NCBI RefSeq assembly: GCF_020194955.2
Contig: NZ_JAFCIY020000033.1
Location: 1-33,355 of the forward strand
Length of the DNA: 33,355 nucleotides
Reading direction: 5' to 3'
DNA from: Desulfuromonas sp. CSMB_57
GTDB taxonomy: Bacteria; Desulfobacterota; Desulfuromonadia; Desulfuromonadales; Syntrophotaleaceae
The position numbers and the translations under genes are program-made. This document shows, in pieces, positions 17,131 to 24,778 of the stretch; within the stretch, counting starts at the first letter, position 1; the number at the start of each line of letters is the position of its first letter. The notes below the pieces were generated by a model that did not search any database, was not told the DNA's origin, and saw only the letters and a program-made list of their open reading frames with translations.

Positions 17131-18512
17131 ACCCTCTGTTGATGATTTTTACCCGGCTGCCGGCGGCCGGCCGGACCAAGACCCGGCTTATTCCCGCCCT
17201 CGGCGCCGAGGGGGCGGCCGAGTTGCAACGGCAGATGACCCTGCACACGGTCCGATGTGCCAGGCGCGCGGCGCGGGATGGGGGACTGGACATGGAAATC
17301 CATCATGCCGGCGGCCAGGCCGAGGATTTCCGGAGGTGGCTCGGCCCCGATCTGAACTATCAATGCCAAATGGAAGGCGACCTGGGCCGGCGGATGGCCC
17401 AGGCCTTTGCCACGGCTTTCCAGGCCGGACGCCCGGCGGCGGTTCTCATCGGCTGCGATTGTCCGCAGCTGGACGAGAATCTTTTGGGGCGGGCCTTTCA
17501 GGAATTGGCGGAAAGACAGCTGGTCCTGGGTCCGGCCCTGGATGGCGGTTATTATCTCATCGGCCTGCGGCAAGACTGTCCGGAACTGTTTCAGGGCGTG
17601 GCCTGGGGCACGGACCGGGTTCGAGCCGAAACGCTCCGCATCGCCGACGGCAAGGGCCTGACCGTCAAGCTCATGGAACCGTTGTCGGATGTGGACCGGC
17701 CCGAGGATCTGCCGGTTTGGCGTGCGGTGCAGGCTGCCGGTCGGGCGCCCATGGCGGCAGCGGAGCTCATCAGCGTCATCATACCGACGCTGAACGAAGC
17801 ACAGTGCCTCGGGGAGACCCTGGCCCGGGTGTGGGGCGAGCCGGGAGTCGAAATCATCGTGGCGGATGGCGGCAGCAGCGATGGGACCGGTGAACTGGCC
17901 GCTTCCCAGGGCGCCCGGGTGGTGGCTTCCAGGCCCGGTAGAGGGCGCCAGATGAATGCCGGAGCCCGCATCGCCCGGGGCGGGTTGCTGTTGTTTCTGC
18001 ATGCCGATACCTTGTTGCCGGCCGGTTATGTCGAAGCGATCCGAGGGGCCATGGGCCGTGGGAACGCCGTCGCCGGTGCTTTTCGGCTACGCCTGGATGT
18101 GCGCTCCGCAGGGCTGCGGCTGGTGGAATCGTTGACCAATCTGCGCTGTCGACTGTTCCAGGAACCTTACGGGGATCAGGCCCTGTTCCTGCGGGCGGCG
18201 ACCTTTCGGGAGTTGGGCGGCTTTCCGGAAACGCCGATTTTGGAGGATGTGATGCTGGTGCGGCGCCTGAAACGCCGCGGCCGCATCCTGTTGTCGCCCC
18301 TGCCGGCATTGACCTCGGCGCGCCGCTGGCAGCGCTTGGGAATCGTCAAAACCACCCTGCTGCACCGCGCGGTAATGCTGGCCCATGCCTGCGGGATAGG
18401 ACCGGAAATCATTGTTGCCTGGCTGCGTCGCGCCGGATATTATGGCGGCCGTCGCGAGGGCCGTTCTTCGAAGAGATCCGGCGCGCCTTCGGAATCCAAA
18501 TCCACTCAATAA
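17127..18512 (+). CDS. Fused glycosyltransferase pair (TIGR04282 + TIGR04283 type)
   Basis: 461 aa in one frame. Residues 1 to about 205 resemble TIGR04282-type nucleotidyl/glycosyltransferases (MIFTRLPAAGRTKTRLIPAL, IGCDCPQLDENLL, LDGGYYLIGL). Residues about 212-440 are a GT2-type enzyme of the TIGR04283 kind (ISVIIPTLNEA, VADGGSSDGT, FLHADTLLP, PILEDVMLVRRL). The two families, named for arsenosugar biosynthesis, are usually separate adjacent genes; here they are joined by a short linker. No ArsM or radical-SAM ArsS is visible in the window, so arsenosugar synthesis is not shown. ATGA overlap with the oxidoreductase gene sets the start at 17127; an in-frame ATG at 17109 is the alternative. 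Confidence 0.85.
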   Translation: MNPLLMIFTRLPAAGRTKTRLIPALGAEGAAELQRQMTLHTVRCARRAARDGGLDMEIHHAGGQAEDFRRWLGPDLNYQCQMEGDLGRRMAQAFATAFQAGRPAAVLIGCDCPQLDENLLGRAFQELAERQLVLGPALDGGYYLIGLRQDCPELFQGVAWGTDRVRAETLRIADGKGLTVKLMEPLSDVDRPEDLPVWRAVQAAGRAPMAAAELISVIIPTLNEAQCLGETLARVWGEPGVEIIVADGGSSDGTGELAASQGARVVASRPGRGRQMNAGARIARGGLLLFLHADTLLPAGYVEAIRGAMGRGNAVAGAFRLRLDVRSAGLRLVESLTNLRCRLFQEPYGDQALFLRAATFRELGGFPETPILEDVMLVRRLKRRGRILLSPLPALTSARRWQRLGIVKTTLLHRAVMLAHACGIGPEIIVAWLRRAGYYGGRREGRSSKRSGAPSESKSTQ

Positions 18513-18526
18513 AAAAATGAGGAACC

Positions 18527-19495
18527 ATGGTCACGGCGTTGCTGGGGGTGTTGCTGGGCTTGGCGTTGCTGGTATGGAGCGCCGATCGGTTTGTGGAAGG
18601 CTCGGCGGCAACAGCGCGCCATTTCGGCATGCCGCCGCTGCTCATCGGCATGGTCATCGTGGGCTTCGGCACCTCCATGCCGGAGATGGTGGTTTCGGTT
18701 TTTGCCGCCGCTCAGGGTACCACGGGTATCGCCTTGGGCAATGCCTACGGCTCCAATATCACCAACATCGCCCTGATTCTCGGCTTGACGGCTCTTATCA
18801 GCCCCATTGCCGTGCACTCCCGGGTGTTGCGTAAGGAATTGCCGGTCTTGACCCTGGTGACGGCCTTGGCTGCCTGGCAGCTTCGCGACGGCTGGTTGAG
18901 CCGCCTCGATGCCTTGCTGCTGTTGGTGGTGTTTTCCGGGTTGATGGCCTGGACCATCCGCGAGGGGCTTCAGCAGCGTGCCGACAAGCTTGGCCAGGAA
19001 ATGGAGGAGGCACTGGAAGCCCGCTCCATGCCTATCGGGCGTGCCTTGTGCTGGACCGGGCTGGGGTTGGTGCTGCTGATCATCAGTTCCCGCATCCTGG
19101 TTTGGGGCGCCGTGGCCATCGCCCATGGCTTCGGGGTCAGCGATCTGATCATCGGCCTGACGGTTGTGGCCGTCGGAACGTCCTTGCCGGAGTTGGCCTC
19201 ATCGGTGCTGGCGGTGCGTAAAAACGAGCACGACATCGCCCTGGGTAACATCCTCGGTTCCAATCTGTTCAATACTCTGGCGGTGGTCGGCGTGGCCGGG
19301 ATGGTCAGACCCATGGCGGCGGCAAGGGAAATCCTGCTCCGCGACATGATGGTCATGGGGGGGCTGACCCTGGCCCTGTTTCTCATCGGCTACGGATTTC
19401 GCGGCCCGGGCCGCATCAATCGTCTCGAAGGCGGGATTCTGCTGGCGTGTTTTGCCGGCTATACGGTCTATCTGGTAACCCATGCCTTTGGGTGA
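18527..19495 (+). CDS. Calcium/sodium antiporter (CaCA family, YrbG-like)
   Basis: 322 aa, about ten TM segments in two inverted halves. Each half carries an alpha-repeat: GFGTSMPEMVVSVFAA with GNAYGSNITNIALILG in the first, and AVGTSLPELASSVLAV with GNILGSNLFNTLAVVG in the second. The acidic residues in the GTSxPE motifs bind the cation. It exchanges Na+ or H+ for Ca2+ at the inner membrane. A GAGG site lies 4-5 nt upstream of the ATG, and the gap from the glycosyltransferase stop is only 14 nt, so it is probably the last gene of that operon. Confidence 0.92.
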   Translation: MVTALLGVLLGLALLVWSADRFVEGSAATARHFGMPPLLIGMVIVGFGTSMPEMVVSVFAAAQGTTGIALGNAYGSNITNIALILGLTALISPIAVHSRVLRKELPVLTLVTALAAWQLRDGWLSRLDALLLLVVFSGLMAWTIREGLQQRADKLGQEMEEALEARSMPIGRALCWTGLGLVLLIISSRILVWGAVAIAHGFGVSDLIIGLTVVAVGTSLPELASSVLAVRKNEHDIALGNILGSNLFNTLAVVGVAGMVRPMAAAREILLRDMMVMGGLTLALFLIGYGFRGPGRINRLEGGILLACFAGYTVYLVTHAFG

Positions 19496-19502
19496 CTACT
19501 CA

Positions 19503-19634
19503 GCAACCGTGGAGAAAGGGTTGCGCGTTCTTCATGCCGAGGGTGTCTGGCGCCCGGATGGCGCCAGTCAAGACCCAGGGATGGGTTCATGCGGCCCTCG
19601 GCGTGAGGGGCGCGAGACCCTCCGTTATGAACGG
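19503..19634. repeat. Hairpin-rich intergenic element (four stems)
   Basis: In 132 nt there are a GCAACC/GGTTGC stem (19503-19508/19519-19524), a long-range 10-bp stem (19534-19543/19595-19604, one wobble pair) and two hairpins inside it: CTGGCGCC/GGCGCCAG (19547-19554/19560-19567) and ACCCA/TGGGT (19573-19577/19582-19586). A fourth hairpin, CCGTT/AACGG, lies at 19622-19634. The two inner loops both contain GGA next to the 3' arm. No T-run follows. It lies 53 nt before the chromate transporter start. It could be a structured leader or a dispersed palindromic repeat. I could not match it to a known riboswitch. Confidence 0.55.
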
Positions 19635-19686
19635 TTCGCCGTTGCATGAATGAAAATCTTCGACATCCGGGCATCATTCCATTAAC

Positions 19687-20292
19687 ATGGACGGATATTT
19701 TTCTCCGTCGAAAGCTCTGATTTCCGTGGATTCCCCTAAGCCTTTCCCCTGGAAAGCCCTGGCCGAACTGGTCAAGGTCTTCTTTCATATCGGCCTGTTT
19801 TCCATCGGCGGCGGGTACGTCATGCTGCCGCTGATGGAACGGGAACTGGTGCAGGTCCGACGCTGGCTGACGGCGCGGGAGATGGCCAATTACTACGCCA
19901 TCGGTCAGGCGACCCCCGGCGTCATCGCCATCAACACCGCGACCTTTGTCGGTTATCGGCAGGCGGGGGTGGTGGGCGGAATCTTCGCCACCCTGGGCAT
20001 GGTGCTGCCGTCCCTGATCTGCATTGTGGCGATTGCCGGGCTGTTTCAGCAATTTGAACACCTGCTCTGGGTGCAGCAGGCATTTCGCGGTATCCGGGTG
20101 ACGGTGGCGGTGCTGCTGGTGGTGACGCTGGGGCGCATGATCCGGGCCCTGCACCCGACGGTGGGTCGCATGCTGCTGGTGGCGGTCAGCTTTGTCGCCA
20201 TCGCGGTTCTGCACTGGTCGCCCATCTGGATTGTCCTGGCGGCGCTATGCCTCGGCCTGTTCCTGGCCTGGTATCGGGAGGGGGCGGCGTGA
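19687..20292 (+). CDS. Chromate transporter, N-terminal-type half (short-chain CHR)
   Basis: 201 aa. It has the CHR signature FFHIGLFSIGGGYVMLPLMERE and the internal IGQATPGVIAINTATFVGY block, with about five hydrophobic segments. Short-chain CHR proteins work as two subunits that together equal one full-length ChrA; the partner is encoded immediately downstream with overlapping codons. The role is anion (chromate/sulfate) movement across the inner membrane. The ATG at 19687 has no clear ribosome site; a GTG 13 codons later is an alternative. The long structured leader upstream may control it. Confidence 0.85.
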   Translation: MDGYFSPSKALISVDSPKPFPWKALAELVKVFFHIGLFSIGGGYVMLPLMERELVQVRRWLTAREMANYYAIGQATPGVIAINTATFVGYRQAGVVGGIFATLGMVLPSLICIVAIAGLFQQFEHLLWVQQAFRGIRVTVAVLLVVTLGRMIRALHPTVGRMLLVAVSFVAIAVLHWSPIWIVLAALCLGLFLAWYREGAA

Positions 20293-20837
20293 TTTATCTG
20301 CAATTGTTCGTCGTCTTTTTTCGGGTCGGACTGTTTTCCATCGGCGGCGGTCTGGCGGCCATGCCCCTGCTGCAGGTCGAACTGTCCCGGGTCGGTTGGG
20401 TCGGCCACCAGGAATTCATCGACATGCTGGCCGTGTCCCAGGCGACGCCGGGGTCCATCGGCATCAACATGGCCACCTACGCCGGCTACAAGACCGCATC
20501 CGTGGGGGGCGCCGTGGTCGCCACCGCCGGCATGGTGGCGCCGTCCCTGATCATCATTCTGCTCATTGCCCGTTTTCTCAAGCATTATCAGCATATGTCC
20601 GGAGTTCGGCACGCCCTCGGCGTGCTGCGGGCGGTGAGTGCCGGGATGATTGCCGCCGTAACCTGGTTTATTCTGGCGGAAGCGCTGGGGGGCAGTGGGT
20701 CGACCGGCCTGCCGCTGCCGGTCGATGTAAAAGCCATTGGAATGTTTATGGTTTTTCTGGCAGCCTACTGGAAGACCAACGGCAATCCGGTATTGTTTAT
20801 CCTTGCCGGGGGATTGGCGGGTATGGCGGTGTTTTGA
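20289..20837 (+). CDS. Chromate transporter, C-terminal-type half (short-chain CHR)
   Basis: 182 aa beginning at GTG, which overlaps the previous stop as GTGA. It carries FFRVGLFSIGGGLAAMPLLQ and the SQATPGSIGINMATYAGY block, the second CHR repeat, with five or six hydrophobic segments. The GTG is preferred to an ATG 14 codons upstream because the extra residues would lie inside the preceding gene and add no hydrophobic helix. It must function with the first subunit. Its transcript ends at the strong terminator at 20847-20891. Confidence 0.85.
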   Translation: MIYLQLFVVFFRVGLFSIGGGLAAMPLLQVELSRVGWVGHQEFIDMLAVSQATPGSIGINMATYAGYKTASVGGAVVATAGMVAPSLIIILLIARFLKHYQHMSGVRHALGVLRAVSAGMIAAVTWFILAEALGGSGSTGLPLPVDVKAIGMFMVFLAAYWKTNGNPVLFILAGGLAGMAVF

Positions 20838-20846
20838 CGGCCAGGC

Positions 20847-20891
20847 AAAGGCGGGCCACCGATAAAGTTTGATCGGTGGCCCGCCTTTTTT
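20847..20891 (+). terminator. Rho-independent terminator after chromate transporter
   Basis: A perfect 17-bp stem (20847-20863 with 20872-20888) with an 8-nt loop, followed by a run of Ts. It lies between convergent genes (chromate transporter and FNOR). On the minus strand the A-tract is short, so it works mainly for the plus strand. Confidence 0.93.
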
Positions 20892-20904
20892 ATCCGGTCA
20901 GGTT

Positions 20905-22143
20905 TCACACAGCTCTGAGCAGGTAATCGGGCACGCTGCCGAATGCCAAATCGCCCAAGGGGAGCTGCTGGATGATGGCTGCAGCGTAAAGACCGGCCTG
21001 ACTGATGTCGCCCCACAGGATGGCCGCCTTGAGGACGCCATTCGAGTCCGTGTAGCAGACCTTGCTGCACAGACGGTTGCGGCTGTCCGTATGTTCGCAA
21101 AGCTCCTTGCGCCAGGCGGGATCCGGTTCGAAGACGGGCCCCAAAGACACCAGGGGTGTACCGCACAGTACCGCCGAGGTTTTCAGTCCGGTATGAGCCT
21201 CGAGGGTCGTGCTGCCGCCGCTCATGTTGAGGCCGGCCACCCGACCCTGGCGGCGTGCCGCCGGCCAGATGGCACTGGGCATGACCCGGCCCATGGTGCT
21301 GTCGCAGCTTTCGGTGACATCTCCGGCGGCGAAGATATCCGGTACACTGGTGCGACCACCGGCATCGACCACGATGCCGCGGCGGCCGATGGTCCCCAGA
21401 CCGGCGAACAGGTCGGTATTGGCCCGTACCCCGGCGGCGCAGACCACCAGATCGGCGGGCAGGGCGCGTCCCGATTTGAGGACCACCGCCCGGGGTTGGC
21501 CGGCCCTGTCCCGCTCCACGGCGGCCACGGAATCCCGGCAGAACATGGCCATGCCGTGGTCGGACATCACATCGCGCAGACGCGCGCCGATGGTCATCTC
21601 CAGTTGCAGGGGCAGGGGGTGAGGTGCCATTTCCACCATGCTTACCGAGGGATGGCCGCCGGCCGCCAGGGTTTCCGCCAACTCGCAACCGACCAACCCG
21701 GCGCCGATGATCACCACATGGCGACTCTTACCCACCCGCTGCAAAATTCCCTGAGCATCTTCCAGATTGCGCAAGCCGAACACCCCGGAGCCCCGAACTC
21801 CTTCAATGGGCGGCGTCAGGCTGCCGGCGCCGGTAGCCAGCAGCAGGCGGTCGTAGGGCAGGCTATCACCGTTGCGGCAGCTTACTTCCTTGCGCAACGG
21901 GTCGATGGCCACAACGTCCCAGCCCAGGCGAACCTCCACGCCATGGCGCTGTGCCCAATCTTCGGGCACGAAGCTGGTCTTGGCCGCAGGACGTACCCCG
22001 CCGGCCACCAGGTGCAGCTGACAGCGGGAGTAAAATGTGGCATCCCGGGTCAGGATGGTGATCTCCGCATGCGGCTGATTGGCGCGGATTGCTTCCGCCG
22101 CCGCCGTGCCGGCGGCGCTGTTGCCGATTATCAGGTGTCTCAT
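20905..22143 (-). CDS. NAD(P)/FAD-dependent oxidoreductase of the CODH module (FNOR)
   Basis: 412 aa, a two-dinucleotide-fold flavoprotein related to rubredoxin reductase and NADH oxidase. FAD-binding IIGNSAAGTAAAEAI at the N-terminus, FYSRCQLHLVAG, NAD-binding VIIGAGLVGCELAETL (about 144-159) and DIFAAGDVTE are all visible. In the CooS-CooF-FNOR arrangement known from several deltaproteobacteria it is thought to pass electrons from the CooF ferredoxin to NAD(P)+. Its start overlaps the CooF stop as ATGA, behind GGGAGG. The third gene of the operon, it ends facing the chromate transporter terminator. NADPH versus NADH use cannot be read from sequence. Confidence 0.88.
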   Translation of the reverse strand: MRHLIIGNSAAGTAAAEAIRANQPHAEITILTRDATFYSRCQLHLVAGGVRPAAKTSFVPEDWAQRHGVEVRLGWDVVAIDPLRKEVSCRNGDSLPYDRLLLATGAGSLTPPIEGVRGSGVFGLRNLEDAQGILQRVGKSRHVVIIGAGLVGCELAETLAAGGHPSVSMVEMAPHPLPLQLEMTIGARLRDVMSDHGMAMFCRDSVAAVERDRAGQPRAVVLKSGRALPADLVVCAAGVRANTDLFAGLGTIGRRGIVVDAGGRTSVPDIFAAGDVTESCDSTMGRVMPSAIWPAARRQGRVAGLNMSGGSTTLEAHTGLKTSAVLCGTPLVSLGPVFEPDPAWRKELCEHTDSRNRLCSKVCYTDSNGVLKAAILWGDISQAGLYAAAIIQQLPLGDLAFGSVPDYLLRAV

Positions 22144-22643
22144 CCGCAGGCCTCCCGTGGTTGGGGCGGGTTGACATAGACCACGCCATCGTCCTGTCCG
22201 GCCTCTTCACCCAGGGTCAGACAGGCGGTGGGACAGGTTTCGACGCAGGCCGGAAAGGTCCGGTCACTGCAGCCGTCGCATTTGACCATCACGCGGTCGC
22301 CGGCCGTAGCGGGGCGGGCGGCGCCGAAGGGGCAACTCATCACGCACATGAAACAGCCGACGCAGGTTTCCGCATCGCAGACGACAAAGTCCTGCTCGTT
22401 GCGGCTCAGGGCGCCGCTCATGCAAGCCTGCAGGCACTGCGCCTCCCGGCAATGGCGGCAATGTTCCGGGAACAGCCGGCCGCCGGAAGTAAGCTCGATT
22501 TTGCAGCGGGCGCGGACTGCCGCCATGCCACCCTCCCGGTAAGCCTGGTGGAGGTTTTCGTCCGGGCTGTGAACCACCATGCAGGCCAGTTCGCAGTTCT
22601 TGCAGCCGACGCATTTTTCGCAGTCGATGATCTTCCGTTTCAT
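22140..22643 (-). CDS. cooF: CooF-like 4Fe-4S electron-transfer protein
   Basis: 167 aa with four cysteine clusters: CEKCVGCKNCELAC at the N-terminus, then CRHCREAQCLQAC, CVGCFMCVMSCPFG and CDGCSDRTFPACVETCP. This is the four-[4Fe-4S] ferredoxin arrangement of CooF and of DmsB/HycB-type subunits. It would take electrons from CooS and hand them to the flavoprotein encoded next. The ATG at 22643 overlaps the CooS stop (ATGA), and G-rich GGGGGTGG lies upstream; longer frames into cooS are not meaningful. Codon overlaps on both sides show tight coupling and probably equal synthesis of the three proteins. Confidence 0.9.
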   Translation of the reverse strand: MKRKIIDCEKCVGCKNCELACMVVHSPDENLHQAYREGGMAAVRARCKIELTSGGRLFPEHCRHCREAQCLQACMSGALSRNEQDFVVCDAETCVGCFMCVMSCPFGAARPATAGDRVMVKCDGCSDRTFPACVETCPTACLTLGEEAGQDDGVVYVNPPQPREACG

Positions 22644-24532
22644 GCCGCCACCCCCAAGGCCTGCAGTTTGTCGCGGATAATCCCTTCCATCAGCTCCGCC
22701 GTTTTTACCGGATCGGCTTCGATGAACAACCGGCCGCCGGTCAGGTTGGGCAAATCCTCGGTGAGGACCTTGGTGATCAGCGGCGAGCCGGTTACCGGCG
22801 GCGCCTGGGCCAGGTGCAGGGTCAGCCCCAGAGCCAGGCCGAAACAACCGTCCGCCAGAGCCTGTTCCTCCAGCCACTGGGGCGCGCTGATCACCACCGG
22901 CAGCTGCGGCAGGGAGACCCCCATGGTTTCGGCCAGGGCCTTGGCCACCATCTCGATGCGACCGATACTCAGGCAGGGGCCGAAATTGAGCACCGGGGGA
23001 ATGCCCAGAGCTTCGCAGACCCCTTTCAGGCCGGGGCCGGCCCAGTCCTTGGCCGACGGGGAACAGAAGCCGCAGTTGGCCAAGCCGCCGGTGGTGCAGC
23101 CGGCGGAGAGTACCAGGATGTCGCGCTGGATCAGCTCGCGGGTCAGGTTGACGGTCATTACGTCGTGACCGCCTTCGGCCAGATTGGAACAGCCCAGGAC
23201 CGCCGCCACGCCTTTGATGCGGCCGCCGGCCACCAGGTCGACCAGGGGCTGCAGGGAGCCGCCGAGGAATTGGACCAGGGACTTTTCGCTGACGCCGGTG
23301 ACCACGTCCTGGTGGCCGTGCCGGGGCAGGTCGATCCGGATCTTTTCGGACCCCGGAGCACGGCGCTGCCGGTACTGATCGGCGGCCATCCGCGTCAGTT
23401 TTTGCGCCAGTTCCCGCTCCTGCCCCGGGATGTCCGCCAGCAGTTCCGAACTGGTCAGCTTGGCGACATCATCCAGGCACACCAGTTTGATCTGCTTGGC
23501 TTCGGCGATGGGTTCGATGCCCGACAGGGTGCAGTTGAATTCGCTGATGACCATGTCGACGGCGCCGGTGGCGAGCAGGGCTTCCTGGGTGAAGTTGTTG
23601 CCGGCCTGGCCGGAGAAAATTTCCGTGCCGCTGGCCCCGGCCCGCAATTGCATGTCCTGACCGACGCAGGTCATGCCGACGATGCGCACCCCTTTGGCGC
23701 CGGCCGCCCGGCCCACATCCTGCCCGGCAGCCGTTTCCAGATAGGCGATGAGGCCGGCGAAAACCGAATGGCTGTGGCCGCTGACGGCGATATTGACGTA
23801 ATCGGGATCGGCGACGGAGAAACCGGTGGCTGCGATGCGGATTTCCGGCTCGCCCATGATGACGTCGTTCATGAGGTTGGTCATGGTCAGGCCGTACAGG
23901 CCGGTGGAGATGCCGAGGTTGAGACAGTGCAGCAGTTGGTCGATGGGGTCGGTATTGAGGTTGGTGCTGGTCTTGACCAGAGCGTCGAATACCTCGGCCT
24001 TGGCGCCACCCGGGAAGATGCCGAGCCGGTTCCAGGTGTCGAGGCGCTCCTGGGGCACCAGGAATTGTACCAGTTCCATCTTTTCATGACGCGGTTTGTA
24101 GAGGTCGGCCAATACTCCATCGGCGACCAACCTGGCCTTTTCCTCGGTGGTGTTGGCTTCGATACCGAGCATGGCGGCCAGTTGATCCAGGGACTGTTTG
24201 GAACGGATGGGCACAGGTGAGATGCCTTCGCCGATGGCCTTCAGGCGGCGCGCGGTTGCTTCGCAGACGTGCAGGTAGCAGCCGGCACCGGCGGTGACCA
24301 TGCGGAGAAAGTTGCGGGCGACAATGCCGTCGGCGGTGGCGCCGCACACCCCCTTGGGGGAGTCGGGCGTGATGCGGCAGGGACCGTTGGAACACAGGCG
24401 GCAACAGACCCCCAATTGAGCGAAACCGCACTTGACCTGTTGCTCGGCAAAGCGATCGAAGGCGGTATTGATATCGGTTCGGCTTTCCAGGTAGTGGGAC
24501 AGACAGGTGTCGGCGGACTTGCAGTGTGGCAT
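22640..24532 (-). CDS. cooS: Anaerobic Ni-CO dehydrogenase catalytic subunit, divergent clade
   Basis: 630 aa. D-cluster Cys35/Cys43 and B-cluster Cys44/47/52/63 are present (KCGFAQLGVCCRLC, then GPCRI and GVCG). C-cluster ligands are all found: His253 (SGHSHS), Cys289, Cys334, Cys448 (GCSN), Cys479 (AGCTT) and Cys520 (GPCLS). By comparison with remembered Carboxydothermus CODH-II, the catalytic Lys of the HEKA motif is Gln557 (EEQA), and the GHSGHAKH proton-relay segment is replaced by CYLHVCEA (85-92). So cluster assembly is expected but catalysis may differ. The start is at MPHCK because GGAGGG lies about 8 nt upstream; a frame 17 codons longer has no such site. No cooC is adjacent. A TTGACA (24631-24626) and AT palindrome (24607-24616) lie upstream. 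Confidence 0.92.
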   Translation of the reverse strand: MPHCKSADTCLSHYLESRTDINTAFDRFAEQQVKCGFAQLGVCCRLCSNGPCRITPDSPKGVCGATADGIVARNFLRMVTAGAGCYLHVCEATARRLKAIGEGISPVPIRSKQSLDQLAAMLGIEANTTEEKARLVADGVLADLYKPRHEKMELVQFLVPQERLDTWNRLGIFPGGAKAEVFDALVKTSTNLNTDPIDQLLHCLNLGISTGLYGLTMTNLMNDVIMGEPEIRIAATGFSVADPDYVNIAVSGHSHSVFAGLIAYLETAAGQDVGRAAGAKGVRIVGMTCVGQDMQLRAGASGTEIFSGQAGNNFTQEALLATGAVDMVISEFNCTLSGIEPIAEAKQIKLVCLDDVAKLTSSELLADIPGQERELAQKLTRMAADQYRQRRAPGSEKIRIDLPRHGHQDVVTGVSEKSLVQFLGGSLQPLVDLVAGGRIKGVAAVLGCSNLAEGGHDVMTVNLTRELIQRDILVLSAGCTTGGLANCGFCSPSAKDWAGPGLKGVCEALGIPPVLNFGPCLSIGRIEMVAKALAETMGVSLPQLPVVISAPQWLEEQALADGCFGLALGLTLHLAQAPPVTGSPLITKVLTEDLPNLTGGRLFIEADPVKTAELMEGIIRDKLQALGVAA

Positions 24533-24606
24533 GGTTTCCCTCCGGTTGGTTGAGTGATGGGCTTTACAGTCAATTATGACCAAATCAGTAATGATAACGA
24601 AATTGG

Positions 24607-24616
24607 TAATATATTA
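24607..24616. promoter_or_regulatory. AT palindrome upstream of cooS operon
   Basis: TAATATATTA, a perfect 10-nt dyad, lies 75 nt upstream of the cooS start and just past a minus-strand TTGACA (24631-24626). The promoter spacing is not canonical, so I only suggest this is part of the cooS control region. A CRP/FNR-type site was looked for and not clearly found. Confidence 0.3.
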
Positions 24617-24778
24617 GGGCTCGCTTGTCAACCGGATTTTTTGACTTGAGGCAAATTTTTTCCAAGGGAGTAAAGGGGAGGGCGCGTCCATGGGCGAAAT
24701 GAGGATTTTTCGTGCGGAGTGCTTCGGCAGATGTATACTGCAAGCCAAGGAGGTGTCCGTTGCGGGCTAAAAAAATTG

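Noticed and set aside
19447-19653. 68-codon frame across the hairpin element
   Set aside because: It starts inside the antiporter gene in another frame and reads through palindromes; more likely a by-product of the repeat.
22814-24220. 468-codon plus-strand open frame opposite cooS
   Set aside because: Shadow of the GC-rich cooS gene; composition is unlike a real protein.
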